Origin: Polyangium spumosum
Lineage (GTDB): Bacteria; Myxococcota_A; Polyangia; Polyangiales; Polyangiaceae
Assembly: GCF_009649845.1 (NCBI RefSeq)
Contig: NZ_WJIE01000012.1
Location: forward strand, 124,001-188,000
Direction: 5' to 3'
DNA length: 64,000 nucleotides
Of the stretch, positions 49,517-57,497 are shown one piece after another (position 1 is the stretch's first letter; each line of letters starts with the position of its first letter). Both the position numbers and the translations under genes were made by a program. Below the pieces are notes generated by a model. It was not told the DNA's origin, ran no database searches, and saw only the letters and a program-made list of their open reading frames with translations.

Positions 49517-51423
49517 GCGAGGCGCGCCTCCACCCGCGCGGGCCGGCGCGTCGATGCCCTCGACGGCCAGAGCCATCCCATGAGCGAAATGGCCCCGAGC
49601 AGGGCGCCGACGGGGACGAACAGCAGATCGACCATCGCGCCCAGGAAGGCGACGGTGAGCGAGGCCGCGAGCCAGAAGGGCCATATCGTGGGCCCCGGCA
49701 GGACGACGCGGTGCTCGGGGACCGCCGCGAGGACGCTGGTGGAGAGCGTCTCCCGCTGCATGTCCGAAGGGTCGTCGATACGGACGCCGCCCGGCGGCTC
49801 GACGCTCCAGAGCGGATAGGTCCCGCGCACGACGGGGAGCTTGCAGAAATTGTAGACGGGGGGCGGCGACGAGACCGACCACTCGAGCGTGGCGCCGCCC
49901 CACGGGTCCGCAGGCGCCCGGCCTCGCTTCGTGGCCAGGCAAAAGACGATATCGGCGACCGAGACCATGACGCCGAGCGCGAAGAGGAGCGCGCCTGCCG
50001 TGGCGATTCCATTGCCCCTGTCCCAGCCGAGCCCGGCCAGATAGGTATAGGCGCGGCGGGGCATCCCCTGGAGGCCGAGGATGTGCAGGGGGAAAAACGT
50101 CACGTTGAACCCGATGAAGACGAGCCAGAAGCTCACCCTGCCGGCCCGCTCGCCCAGCGTGACCCCCGTGATCTTGGGGAACCAGTGGTAGATCGCGGCG
50201 AAGATCGGGAAGACGACGCCGCCGATGAGGACGTAATGAAAGTGGGCGACGATGAAATGGGTGTCCGTGACCTGCCAGTCGAACGGGACGGAGGCGATCA
50301 TGATCCCCGTGATGCCGCCGAGGATGAGGAGGACGAAGAAGCCGAAGACGAAGAGGAACGGCGTGTTCCACGCGGGGCGGGTCCCCCAGAGCGTGGCGAT
50401 CCACGTGAAGAGCAAGACTGCGTTCGGAATGCTGATCAACATGCTCGCGACGGTGAAGAAGCTCATTCCGAGCAGCGGCAGGCCCGCGGGGTACATGTGA
50501 TGCACCCAGAGGCCGAAGCTCGCGACGCTGATCGCGGCGAGGGAGAGCACGGCAGGCGTGTAACCCGCGAGCGGACGCCGCGCGGCCGTGGGCACGATGG
50601 TCGAGACGATCCCGAGCGCAGGGAGCAACATGATGTACACGTCCGGGTGACCAAAGAACCAGAAGAGGTGCTGCCAGAGCAGGGGGTCACCGCGGGCGGC
50701 GACGTTGAAGAAATGCGCCCCGGCGAAGCGATCGAGCGCGAGGAGCAAGCTCGCGAGCACGAGCGTCGGCATGGCGAACACGATCATGAACGCGGTGAGC
50801 AAGATGGCCCAGACGAACACGGGCATCCGGCTCAAGGACATGCCCGGCGCGCGCATCTTGAAAATGGTGACGATGAGCTCCACGGCCGCGACGAGCGCCG
50901 AGACCTCGAGGAACGTGATCATCGTGACCCACATGTCGACGTTCGGGCCGGAGGACCAGCCAGGGCCGGAGAGCGGCACATAGGCATACCAGCCGGTATC
51001 GGGCGCGAGGCCGAGGAGCAAGCTGACATGGAGCGCGATCCCGGCGAAGAGATAGACCCAGTAGCCGAACGCATTGAGCCGAGGGAAGGCCATGTCGCGC
51101 GCGCCGATCATGAGGGGGACGAGGTAAATGGCGAGCCCCTCGAGGAACGGGACGGCGAAGAGGAACATCATCGTCGAGCCGTGCATCGTGAAGAGCTGGG
51201 CATACGCGCCGGGGCCGACGACGTCCGCCTCGGGCCGCGCGAGCTGGAGGCGCATCACGAGCGCCTCGACGCCGCCGATCAGGAAAAACACGAAGCTCGT
51301 GACGAGGAAGCGGGCGCCGATCGCCTTGTGGTTGACGTTCGTCAAGAAGCCCAGGACCCCGGGCGGATTCGCCCAGATACGCAGGAGCTCACGGTCGAGC
51401 CTGGTCGCGGCGCCGTCGCTCAT
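49513..51423 (-). CDS. ctaD: Cytochrome c oxidase subunit I with non-canonical proton-channel residues
   Basis: Protein of 636 residues, ATG 51423 overlapping the subunit II stop. All haem-copper ligands are present: His81 (low-spin haem), His259 with Tyr263 (CuB, HPDVY), His308-His309 (CuB), His394 and His396. Usual channel residues differ: HPDVY has Asp261 where HPEVY carries the D-channel Glu; SIPNAVLLF (331-339) has Asn and Leu where PTGIKIF carries Thr and the K-channel Lys. The D-channel entry Asp110 and Asn117 are conserved. A C-terminal extension of about 130 residues holds two further helices. It reduces O2 to water at the haem a3-CuB site; the proton route needs testing. Confidence 0.93.
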   Translation of the reverse strand: MSDGAATRLDRELLRIWANPPGVLGFLTNVNHKAIGARFLVTSFVFFLIGGVEALVMRLQLARPEADVVGPGAYAQLFTMHGSTMMFLFAVPFLEGLAIYLVPLMIGARDMAFPRLNAFGYWVYLFAGIALHVSLLLGLAPDTGWYAYVPLSGPGWSSGPNVDMWVTMITFLEVSALVAAVELIVTIFKMRAPGMSLSRMPVFVWAILLTAFMIVFAMPTLVLASLLLALDRFAGAHFFNVAARGDPLLWQHLFWFFGHPDVYIMLLPALGIVSTIVPTAARRPLAGYTPAVLSLAAISVASFGLWVHHMYPAGLPLLGMSFFTVASMLISIPNAVLLFTWIATLWGTRPAWNTPFLFVFGFFVLLILGGITGIMIASVPFDWQVTDTHFIVAHFHYVLIGGVVFPIFAAIYHWFPKITGVTLGERAGRVSFWLVFIGFNVTFFPLHILGLQGMPRRAYTYLAGLGWDRGNGIATAGALLFALGVMVSVADIVFCLATKRGRAPADPWGGATLEWSVSSPPPVYNFCKLPVVRGTYPLWSVEPPGGVRIDDPSDMQRETLSTSVLAAVPEHRVVLPGPTIWPFWLAASLTVAFLGAMVDLLFVPVGALLGAISLMGWLWPSRASTRRPARVEARLA

Positions 51424-52406
51424 TGCAGGCCCCCGAGGTAGGCAAGGAGCGCGTGCAGATCGTCGGGGGCGAGGGTCGAAGGGGGCATACGATTGCCGGG
51501 TTTGTGGTCGTGCGGGCCGAGGATCCAGCCCGCGAGGTTGCCCGGCACGTTCCGCATCGTGGCCGCGGCGAGGGTGCGGCGGCTCGCGAGGTGCGTGAGA
51601 TCCGGCCCGACGGCGCCCGTGGCGAGGGGCGGCGTGACGCCCTGGATGGCGTGGCAATGGGCACATTCGGCCTCGTGAAACACCTGGAGCCCCCGCTCCG
51701 CCACCGGACCGTCCGGGCCTCGCGCGGGCGCGCGTTGCGCCTCGATCCAGGCCGCGAACGCGTCCTCCGGCTCGGCCACCACGACGAGGGCCATGAGCGC
51801 GTGCTCGAGGCCGCAATACTCCGCGCAGCGCCCCAGGAAAATGCCGGGGCGATCGGCCTGGATCCAGAAGACGTTGGTGTGCCCGGGGATCATGTCCTGC
51901 TTGCCGGAGAGCTCGGGCACCCAGAAGTTGTGCACCACGTCGGCCGACGTGAGGCGCAATCGCACGGGACGCCCGACGGGCAGGTGGAGCTCGTTCGCCG
52001 TGAGGACGCGGTCATCGGGATAAGCGACCTCCCACCAGAATTGATGACCCCGCACGTCGATGGTCAGGTCCATCGGTCCGCGTGGCTCGGCCACCACGCG
52101 GCCGACGACGATCGACGCGACGAGCATCCCGAGCACGACGAGCGTCGACAAGGCTGTTCCCACCAGGATCCAGCGCCTCACGGGCCTCGGGCCGCCGCCG
52201 CCGGAGCGTGGCCGCAGGGCGCCGTACACGAAAAGACCGATCGTGATCGCGGCGGGGACGAGGGTCGCGACGAGGAAAAACCAGAAGAGCTCCGCGATAC
52301 GCTCGGCGCCCGGCCCGTGTGTATCGAGCGCCGCCGGCGGGCGCGCGCACCCGCCGAGGAGGACGACGAGCGCCGGGAGCACGAGCGAGCGGCGAGCCCG
52401 ATTCAA
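51420..52406 (-). CDS. ctaC: Cytochrome c oxidase subunit II with fused cytochrome c domain (caa3 type)
   Basis: Protein of 328 residues. Lipobox GGC (Cys20), two membrane helices, then the CuA domain: DVVHNFWVPELSGKQDMIPGHTN and the ligand cluster RCAEYCGLEHALM. A C-terminal class I cytochrome c follows with CAHCH and the distal Met in NRMPPSTL. Accepts electrons from cytochrome c or directly from an upstream complex and passes them to subunit I. Overlaps the neighbouring genes by 4 bases on both sides. Confidence 0.92.
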   Translation of the reverse strand: MNRARRSLVLPALVVLLGGCARPPAALDTHGPGAERIAELFWFFLVATLVPAAITIGLFVYGALRPRSGGGGPRPVRRWILVGTALSTLVVLGMLVASIVVGRVVAEPRGPMDLTIDVRGHQFWWEVAYPDDRVLTANELHLPVGRPVRLRLTSADVVHNFWVPELSGKQDMIPGHTNVFWIQADRPGIFLGRCAEYCGLEHALMALVVVAEPEDAFAAWIEAQRAPARGPDGPVAERGLQVFHEAECAHCHAIQGVTPPLATGAVGPDLTHLASRRTLAAATMRNVPGNLAGWILGPHDHKPGNRMPPSTLAPDDLHALLAYLGGLQ

Positions 52407-53833
52407 TGAGGCCCCTCCGCGCGGAGACCGTCCATGGCGCGGAAAAACGCGACGAGATCGCTCAACTCTTCTGCCGTGAGGATGTCCCGGTACGCGGGCA
52501 TGTCGCGGATTCCATTCATCGTGCGGACGGTGATCTCCTCGGGCGAGAGGCGCCGCGCCACGTCGGTCAGATCGGGACCGTAATGGCCGCCCCTGCCGAG
52601 CGCGGTATGGCAGAGCTGGCAGCCACGCTCGGAGAACAGCGCCGCGCCTTCACGCGACGGCTCGCCGGCAGCGCCGAAGAGCTCGGGCGGCACGGGATCA
52701 CTCGCGACGGCGGGGACCCAGGGCGCCCGGTAGCCGAGCACGAGGAGCGAGACGAACCCGATCACCGCGACGCCGACGGCGAGGATGGCCCATGGGCGGC
52801 GCGCCGGGTGCCGCTCGCCGCGCGGCGCGAGGATCGGTATCGAGAGCAGGACGAGCGGGGCCAGCACCGGCGCCCATACCATGACGAGCTCCTCGAGCCC
52901 GCGCGGCTTCACCCAGATGAGCGCGTAATACCAGCGCAAGAACCAGTCGGGCTGCGGGTTCGTCACGAGCACGGTCGGGTCGGCGGGCGCGCCGGGGCCC
53001 TTGGGCCCCACGAGGAGCGCGAGCGCGACGAGGGTCACGACGAGGACGGCCGCGAAGACGACCTCGCGCCACATCCCCCACGGGAAGTAATCGGCGCCGT
53101 GCCGCTCCGAGAGCTCGTGATACCATTTCCTGTACGTCTTCGGATCCACCGGCCGGCCCGCCTTCGGGGGCTCGGAGACGCCATTGCGGAAGACGAGGAA
53201 GAGGTGCAGGCCCACGATGGCCGCGATGGCCAGCGGAAAAATGAAGACGTGCAGGGCAAAAAAGCGGCTCAGCGTGTGCCCGCCGATCGTCTCGCCCGCC
53301 AGGATGAGCTCCGAGAGCTCACGCCCGATGAGCGGCGTGCGGCCGGCGAACTTCGAGCCGACCACGACGGTCCAGACGCCGTTTTCGTCCCAGCGGAGGA
53401 GCTGTCCCGAGAAGCCCATCGCCATCACGAGGACGAGCAAAAAGACGCCGCTGATCCAGCTCATCTCGCGCGGGAACTTGAACGAGCCCGTCAAGAAGAC
53501 GCGCGCCATGTGCAGGAACACGAAGAGCACCATCGCCGACGCGCCAAAATAATGTAATGCGCGGACGAATCGGCCCCACGAGGTCGCGTTCGTCAGGTGC
53601 TCGAGGCTCGCGTGCGCGCTCTCGGGCGAGGGGATGTACTGCGTGACGAGGGCGATCCCGGTGCCGACCTGGACGAGCAACGAGACGAGCGTGGCGAAGC
53701 CGAGCACGTACATCCACGCCGTTTTCCCGGAATGGACGCCCGGAGGCACCTTGTGACCCGTGAACAGGTGCACGATGGGCTCGAGCTGCATCCGATCGTA
53801 AAACCAGCGGCCCAGGCGCGCGAATGGACGCAT
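52403..53833 (-). CDS. Cytochrome b6-like protein fused to subunit IV-type and cytochrome c domains
   Basis: Protein of 476 residues. N-terminal cytochrome b with two His pairs: His94/His108 (13 between) and His195/His210 (14 between), the latter spacing as in cytochrome b6. The ubiquinol-site motif PEWY is replaced by PDWF (295-298). A subunit IV-like region with three helices follows, then a C-terminal class I cytochrome c with CQLCH (405-409). It oxidises quinol and moves electrons toward the attached haem c. Preceded by a Rieske gene one base away and overlapping subunit II by 4 bases. Confidence 0.91.
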   Translation of the reverse strand: MRPFARLGRWFYDRMQLEPIVHLFTGHKVPPGVHSGKTAWMYVLGFATLVSLLVQVGTGIALVTQYIPSPESAHASLEHLTNATSWGRFVRALHYFGASAMVLFVFLHMARVFLTGSFKFPREMSWISGVFLLVLVMAMGFSGQLLRWDENGVWTVVVGSKFAGRTPLIGRELSELILAGETIGGHTLSRFFALHVFIFPLAIAAIVGLHLFLVFRNGVSEPPKAGRPVDPKTYRKWYHELSERHGADYFPWGMWREVVFAAVLVVTLVALALLVGPKGPGAPADPTVLVTNPQPDWFLRWYYALIWVKPRGLEELVMVWAPVLAPLVLLSIPILAPRGERHPARRPWAILAVGVAVIGFVSLLVLGYRAPWVPAVASDPVPPELFGAAGEPSREGAALFSERGCQLCHTALGRGGHYGPDLTDVARRLSPEEITVRTMNGIRDMPAYRDILTAEELSDLVAFFRAMDGLRAEGPH

Positions 53834-54382
53834 TCACTCCTCCGACCCGCGGCGCCCCGCGGCGCCGAGCGCTGCCTGGATGGCCTCGGTCCTGAGCTCC
53901 ACGCGCCCCTCGCGCACGCGCACGTCGAGCCGCGGGAGCGGGCGCGGCGGCGGCCCCGCCGCGACGGCGCCGTCCCGGTGAAATGCGCCGCCATGGCACG
54001 GACACAGGAAGAGCTCCGCGCCCTCGACCCACCGGACCGGGCAGCCCACGTGCGTGCAATACGCGCCGAACGCGACGAATTCGTCCGCGGTCACACGCCG
54101 GACCCAGGCCGCCGTCTCGGCGGCCGGCCCGGCCCAGGAGAGCGGCGCGGGGTCGAGGTACGTGGACTTCACCGTCCGACCCACCTCGAATTCGTCCACG
54201 CGCCCGATGTCACGCCAGACGGCCTCTTTGCGCCGACGAAGCGGCAAGAGCACGAGCCCGACGACGGGCGCGGCGAGCAGCGCCGCGCCGAGGCCACCGA
54301 GGCCGAGGCAGAGGCGTGAGAAGAACCGGCGACGTGAGGGATCACCACACGTCCCCGGGCAACTCGGCTGGGTACGATCCAT
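53834..54382 (-). CDS. Rieske iron-sulfur protein
   Basis: Protein of 182 residues. Twin-arginine signal SRRRFFSR with a hydrophobic helix, then the [2Fe-2S] motif: CTHVGC (Cys109, His111, Cys114) and CPCHGG (Cys127, Cys129, His130). This is the high-potential quinol-oxidising partner of the adjacent cytochrome b. First cistron of the leftward operon; stop and next start are adjacent. Membrane-anchored with a periplasmic cluster. Confidence 0.92.
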   Translation of the reverse strand: MDRTQPSCPGTCGDPSRRRFFSRLCLGLGGLGAALLAAPVVGLVLLPLRRRKEAVWRDIGRVDEFEVGRTVKSTYLDPAPLSWAGPAAETAAWVRRVTADEFVAFGAYCTHVGCPVRWVEGAELFLCPCHGGAFHRDGAVAAGPPPRPLPRLDVRVREGRVELRTEAIQAALGAAGRRGSEE

Positions 54383-54566
54383 TCGTTCTGCCCCTACGGC
54401 CGTGCCGCGCCGCGCTGGGAGCGAGCATCCGGCAGCCAGAGATTGGCCGTAGAATCGAGCTCACGCCATGGGTTTGGCGGAGGGTTCTCCCCTCGGTCCC
54501 CCGTCCAGCCGTGTCGGGCACCTCCGGAGATTGCGGTCGCGGCGCGGCGGCACCATAGCGGTGCGA

Positions 54567-55406
54567 ATGTTAGGAACGCGCACGCGCCGCATCCGACAGG
54601 CCCGCTCGCTCGCTCGGCCGAGCTTGCTGGCTCGGGCCGCGCCCCCGCTTTGCGCCCTCGCGGCGCTCGCCGTTCTGGAGCGAGCTTTTCCTCGCCGCGT
54701 CCGCGCCGAGCCCACGGGGCCGCGCGCCCGGCGCAACCTCGCGTTCGCCTGCCTGGGTGTCGTCACCAACCTCGCGCTCAATCGGCTGCTCGTCCTGCCC
54801 GTCGCGCGCGTCTCCGTCCAGCGTCGCTTCGGGCTCTTGCAATGGCTGCGGCTCCCCTTCGCCGTGGAGACGGCGCTCGGCATGGCGTGGCTCGACTACA
54901 CGCTGTACCTCTGGCACGACCTGTCGCACCGCGTGGGCGTCTTGTGGCGCCTGCACGTCGTCCACCACGCGGATCGCGACATGGACGTCACGACCGGGCT
55001 CCGCTTCCATTTCGCGGAGCTCGCCGCGTCCCTGCCTCTTCGAGCGCTCGTCGTCGGCGCCTTCGGCGTGAGCCCCCGGGCGGTCGACCTCTGGCAGAGC
55101 GCGATCGTGGTCTCGAGCCTCTTTCACCACGCCAACCTGCGGCTCCCGGCCCGGGTCGAGCGATGGCTCTCCCTCGTGCTCGTCACGCCCCACATGCACG
55201 AGATTCACCACTCCGAGTCGGCCGCGGACCGCAACACGAACTTCTCGAGCGGCATTGCCTTGTGGGATTCGCTGCACGGCACGAGGAAGGACGCGCCGTC
55301 CGAGGCCGTCGTCATTGGCTTGCCTGCGTCGATCCAGGGCGACGCGTCGACCCTCCACGCGATGCTCGTGCGCCCCTTCGCGGGGGCCGCGTCCACCACG
55401 AAGTGA
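54567..55406 (+). CDS. Fatty acid hydroxylase / sterol desaturase family protein
   Basis: Protein of 279 residues from ATG 54567; an in-frame ATG at 54468 would add 33 residues with atypical codons. Several membrane helices and the di-iron His clusters of the family: HDLSHR, HVVHHADRD, and HEIHHSESAADRN. Members hydroxylate or desaturate fatty acids, sterols or other lipids with O2; the substrate here is unknown. Divergent from the Rieske gene, so it may share a control region with the respiratory operon. Confidence 0.86.
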   Translation: MLGTRTRRIRQARSLARPSLLARAAPPLCALAALAVLERAFPRRVRAEPTGPRARRNLAFACLGVVTNLALNRLLVLPVARVSVQRRFGLLQWLRLPFAVETALGMAWLDYTLYLWHDLSHRVGVLWRLHVVHHADRDMDVTTGLRFHFAELAASLPLRALVVGAFGVSPRAVDLWQSAIVVSSLFHHANLRLPARVERWLSLVLVTPHMHEIHHSESAADRNTNFSSGIALWDSLHGTRKDAPSEAVVIGLPASIQGDASTLHAMLVRPFAGAASTTK

Positions 55407-55523
55407 CGCACCTCCTCGAGGAGCGATCCATTCTTGACGGAATGCCCGTGCGCCTTATCCCCTGTGTACAGGTCGCGTCTGCCCGCTGGGCACACGTCGC
55501 CAGGAAGAGGGAAAGGGGGCAAC

Positions 55524-56054
55524 ATGGCTATCTGGAGATTCGCGGTGCTCCTCGTGGTATCGCCCTTGGCGCTTGGATGCGCGGCGGAGGTGGAGGTACC
55601 GAACGGGGATATCGCCGAAACGGAGGCGCGCGCGGAGGAGTCGCCGGGCGGCGCAGCCGAGGGCGCGCCGTCCGACGCGAGCTCCGCCGAGGCAGAGGCG
55701 GAGGCGGAGGCGGAGGCGGAATCGGAGGTCGAGGAGAATTCGGCTTCTGCTGCTACATCAGCAGCCTCCGAGGGAGGCGTCGTGGCGGCCTCGGCCGCGG
55801 CCGCCGCGGATGCAGATACGGATGCAGACGCCGACGCAGACGCGGCGGCCGGCGATAGCAGGAGCGACGTCCGAAACGTGAACGTCGTGCTCGTCCCGGA
55901 CAATGGTGGCATGTACGCGCTCCTTCTGGCCTTGATGCGGAGCGACGACAGGGAATCGGCCGCGGCGACCCTGAAGCTCCTCGAAGAGATGCTCGAACGC
56001 CAGAAGGCGCTGAACGAGCAGCTCGTCGAGGCGCTCCGATCCTCGAGAAACTAG
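55524..56054 (+). CDS. Acidic low-complexity lipoprotein
   Basis: Protein of 176 residues. ATG 55524 with AAAGGGGG upstream. Lipobox LGC. The middle is very acidic: runs of EAEAEA and DADADA, separated by Ala/Ser-rich stretches. The C-terminus is an amphipathic helix (AAATLKLLEEMLERQKALNEQLVEAL) that could form a coiled coil. No family recognised; such proteins occur as surface lipoproteins in this group. Confidence 0.72.
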   Translation: MAIWRFAVLLVVSPLALGCAAEVEVPNGDIAETEARAEESPGGAAEGAPSDASSAEAEAEAEAEAESEVEENSASAATSAASEGGVVAASAAAAADADTDADADADAAAGDSRSDVRNVNVVLVPDNGGMYALLLALMRSDDRESAAATLKLLEEMLERQKALNEQLVEALRSSRN

Positions 56055-56113
56055 GTACAGGCCGAGCCGAGGGGCCAGCCTCGGCCGGTCCCTCGCTTGC
56101 AAGAACCCGACGG

Positions 56114-57400
56114 GTGGGTTTCGTCCGCACACGCCGCGTCGGCCATTTGCTCGTCCTTTCGGCGCTCGCCTGCCTCACGGGCTGCGGCCGCCGCGCGGGA
56201 GCCGACACCACGGAGCGCCGGGAATCCCTGGGAATGCCCGCCCAGGCCCCCATCCACCTCGATCGTGCCACCTACGCCGAGCGCCTCCGCGCGATGTGGA
56301 TCGGCGGCTGCCTCGCCAACTGGACCGGGCTCCGGACCGAAGGCGTCCGCATCACGCGCCCCTTCTTCACCGACGACGACTGGGGAAGGCCCCTCGGCCG
56401 CGACGGGGCGCGGATCGATTTCGTGTTCCAGGATCCCTGGCAGGCCGACGACGACACCGACATCGAATACGTCTACCTGCACCTCCTCCACGAGGCGCGC
56501 TCGCTCCACCTCTCCCCCGCGCAGATCCGCGACGGATGGCGCGCGCACGTGAACGATTTCATCTGGGTCTCGAACCGGAGGGCGCGCGACCTCATGGAGC
56601 GCGGCGTCGCGCCGCCGGACACCAGCCATCCGGCGAACAATCCCGAGGGGCTGCACATCGACGCGCAGCTCACCACCGAGATCTTCGGCGCCCTCGCGCC
56701 GGGCATGCCCGAGCTCGCCTCGAGAATGGCGGACCTCCCCATCCGCGCCACCGCGCGTGATCACGCGGCGCACGCCGCTCGATTCCACGTCCTCTTGTTT
56801 TCCCTCGCCGCCACCGTCGATCCGGAAAAGCCGAGGCGCGAGGAGATCGTGCGTATCGTCCGCGAGGCGAGGCGTCACCTGCCGGACGAATCGAAGGCCG
56901 CCGACGTCATCAATTTCGTGCTCTCCGCCTATCTCTCGGCGAACGACAAGGACGACTGGGAGAGCACACGCGACGCCATCGCCCGTCGTTATCAGGAAGC
57001 GGCGCTCTTGCACGGATTCGTGTACCGAGGCTTCACGGAGTCCGCGATCAACCTGGCCGCGGGCCTCCTGGCCCTGCTCTTCGGCGAGGGGAACTTCATG
57101 CGCACCGTGCAAATCGGCGCCCTGTCCGGCTGGGACTCCGACAACGGCACGGCGACCATGGGCGCGCTCGTCGCGCTCCTCGGAGGCCTGCCCGAGCTCG
57201 AGGCCGCGTTCCCAGGGACACGATGGTCCGACCGTTACCACATTCATCGCACCCGCCCCACCCTGCCGGATCGAATGCCCGAGGACCCCGACGCCGAGGA
57301 TACGTTCACGGGGATAACCCAGAGGATGGTCGAGCTCGTGGACCTCGCCGTGAAGGAGGGAGGCGGGGACGTGGGAGCGAGGGGGTGGACGATCCGGTGA
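56114..57400 (+). CDS. ADP-ribosylglycohydrolase-like lipoprotein
   Basis: Protein of 428 residues from GTG 56114. Lipobox LTGC after a signal. The body follows the ADP-ribosylglycohydrolase pattern: MWIGGCLANWTGLRTEG (metal-site Gly region), DDDTDIEYVYLHLL (Asp cluster) and WDSDNGTATMGAL (second metal site). Such enzymes remove ADP-ribose from proteins or small molecules using Mg2+. A signal peptide is unusual for the family and would put the activity outside the cytoplasm, as a surface enzyme or toxin modifier. Function inferred from motifs only. Confidence 0.82.
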   Translation: MGFVRTRRVGHLLVLSALACLTGCGRRAGADTTERRESLGMPAQAPIHLDRATYAERLRAMWIGGCLANWTGLRTEGVRITRPFFTDDDWGRPLGRDGARIDFVFQDPWQADDDTDIEYVYLHLLHEARSLHLSPAQIRDGWRAHVNDFIWVSNRRARDLMERGVAPPDTSHPANNPEGLHIDAQLTTEIFGALAPGMPELASRMADLPIRATARDHAAHAARFHVLLFSLAATVDPEKPRREEIVRIVREARRHLPDESKAADVINFVLSAYLSANDKDDWESTRDAIARRYQEAALLHGFVYRGFTESAINLAAGLLALLFGEGNFMRTVQIGALSGWDSDNGTATMGALVALLGGLPELEAAFPGTRWSDRYHIHRTRPTLPDRMPEDPDAEDTFTGITQRMVELVDLAVKEGGGDVGARGWTIR

Positions 57401-57497
57401 GAGTGTCGAGAGCGGGGGACGAACTTGTGTCTCGCGCGAGGTTGGAAGACTCGCAAGGAGCTTTACACATCCCCGACTTCTCGCCTACCTTGCGCCA

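Noticed and set aside
49711..51441. 576-codon plus-strand frame opposite oxidase subunit I
   Set aside because: Charged, low-complexity complement of a membrane-protein gene; not a gene.
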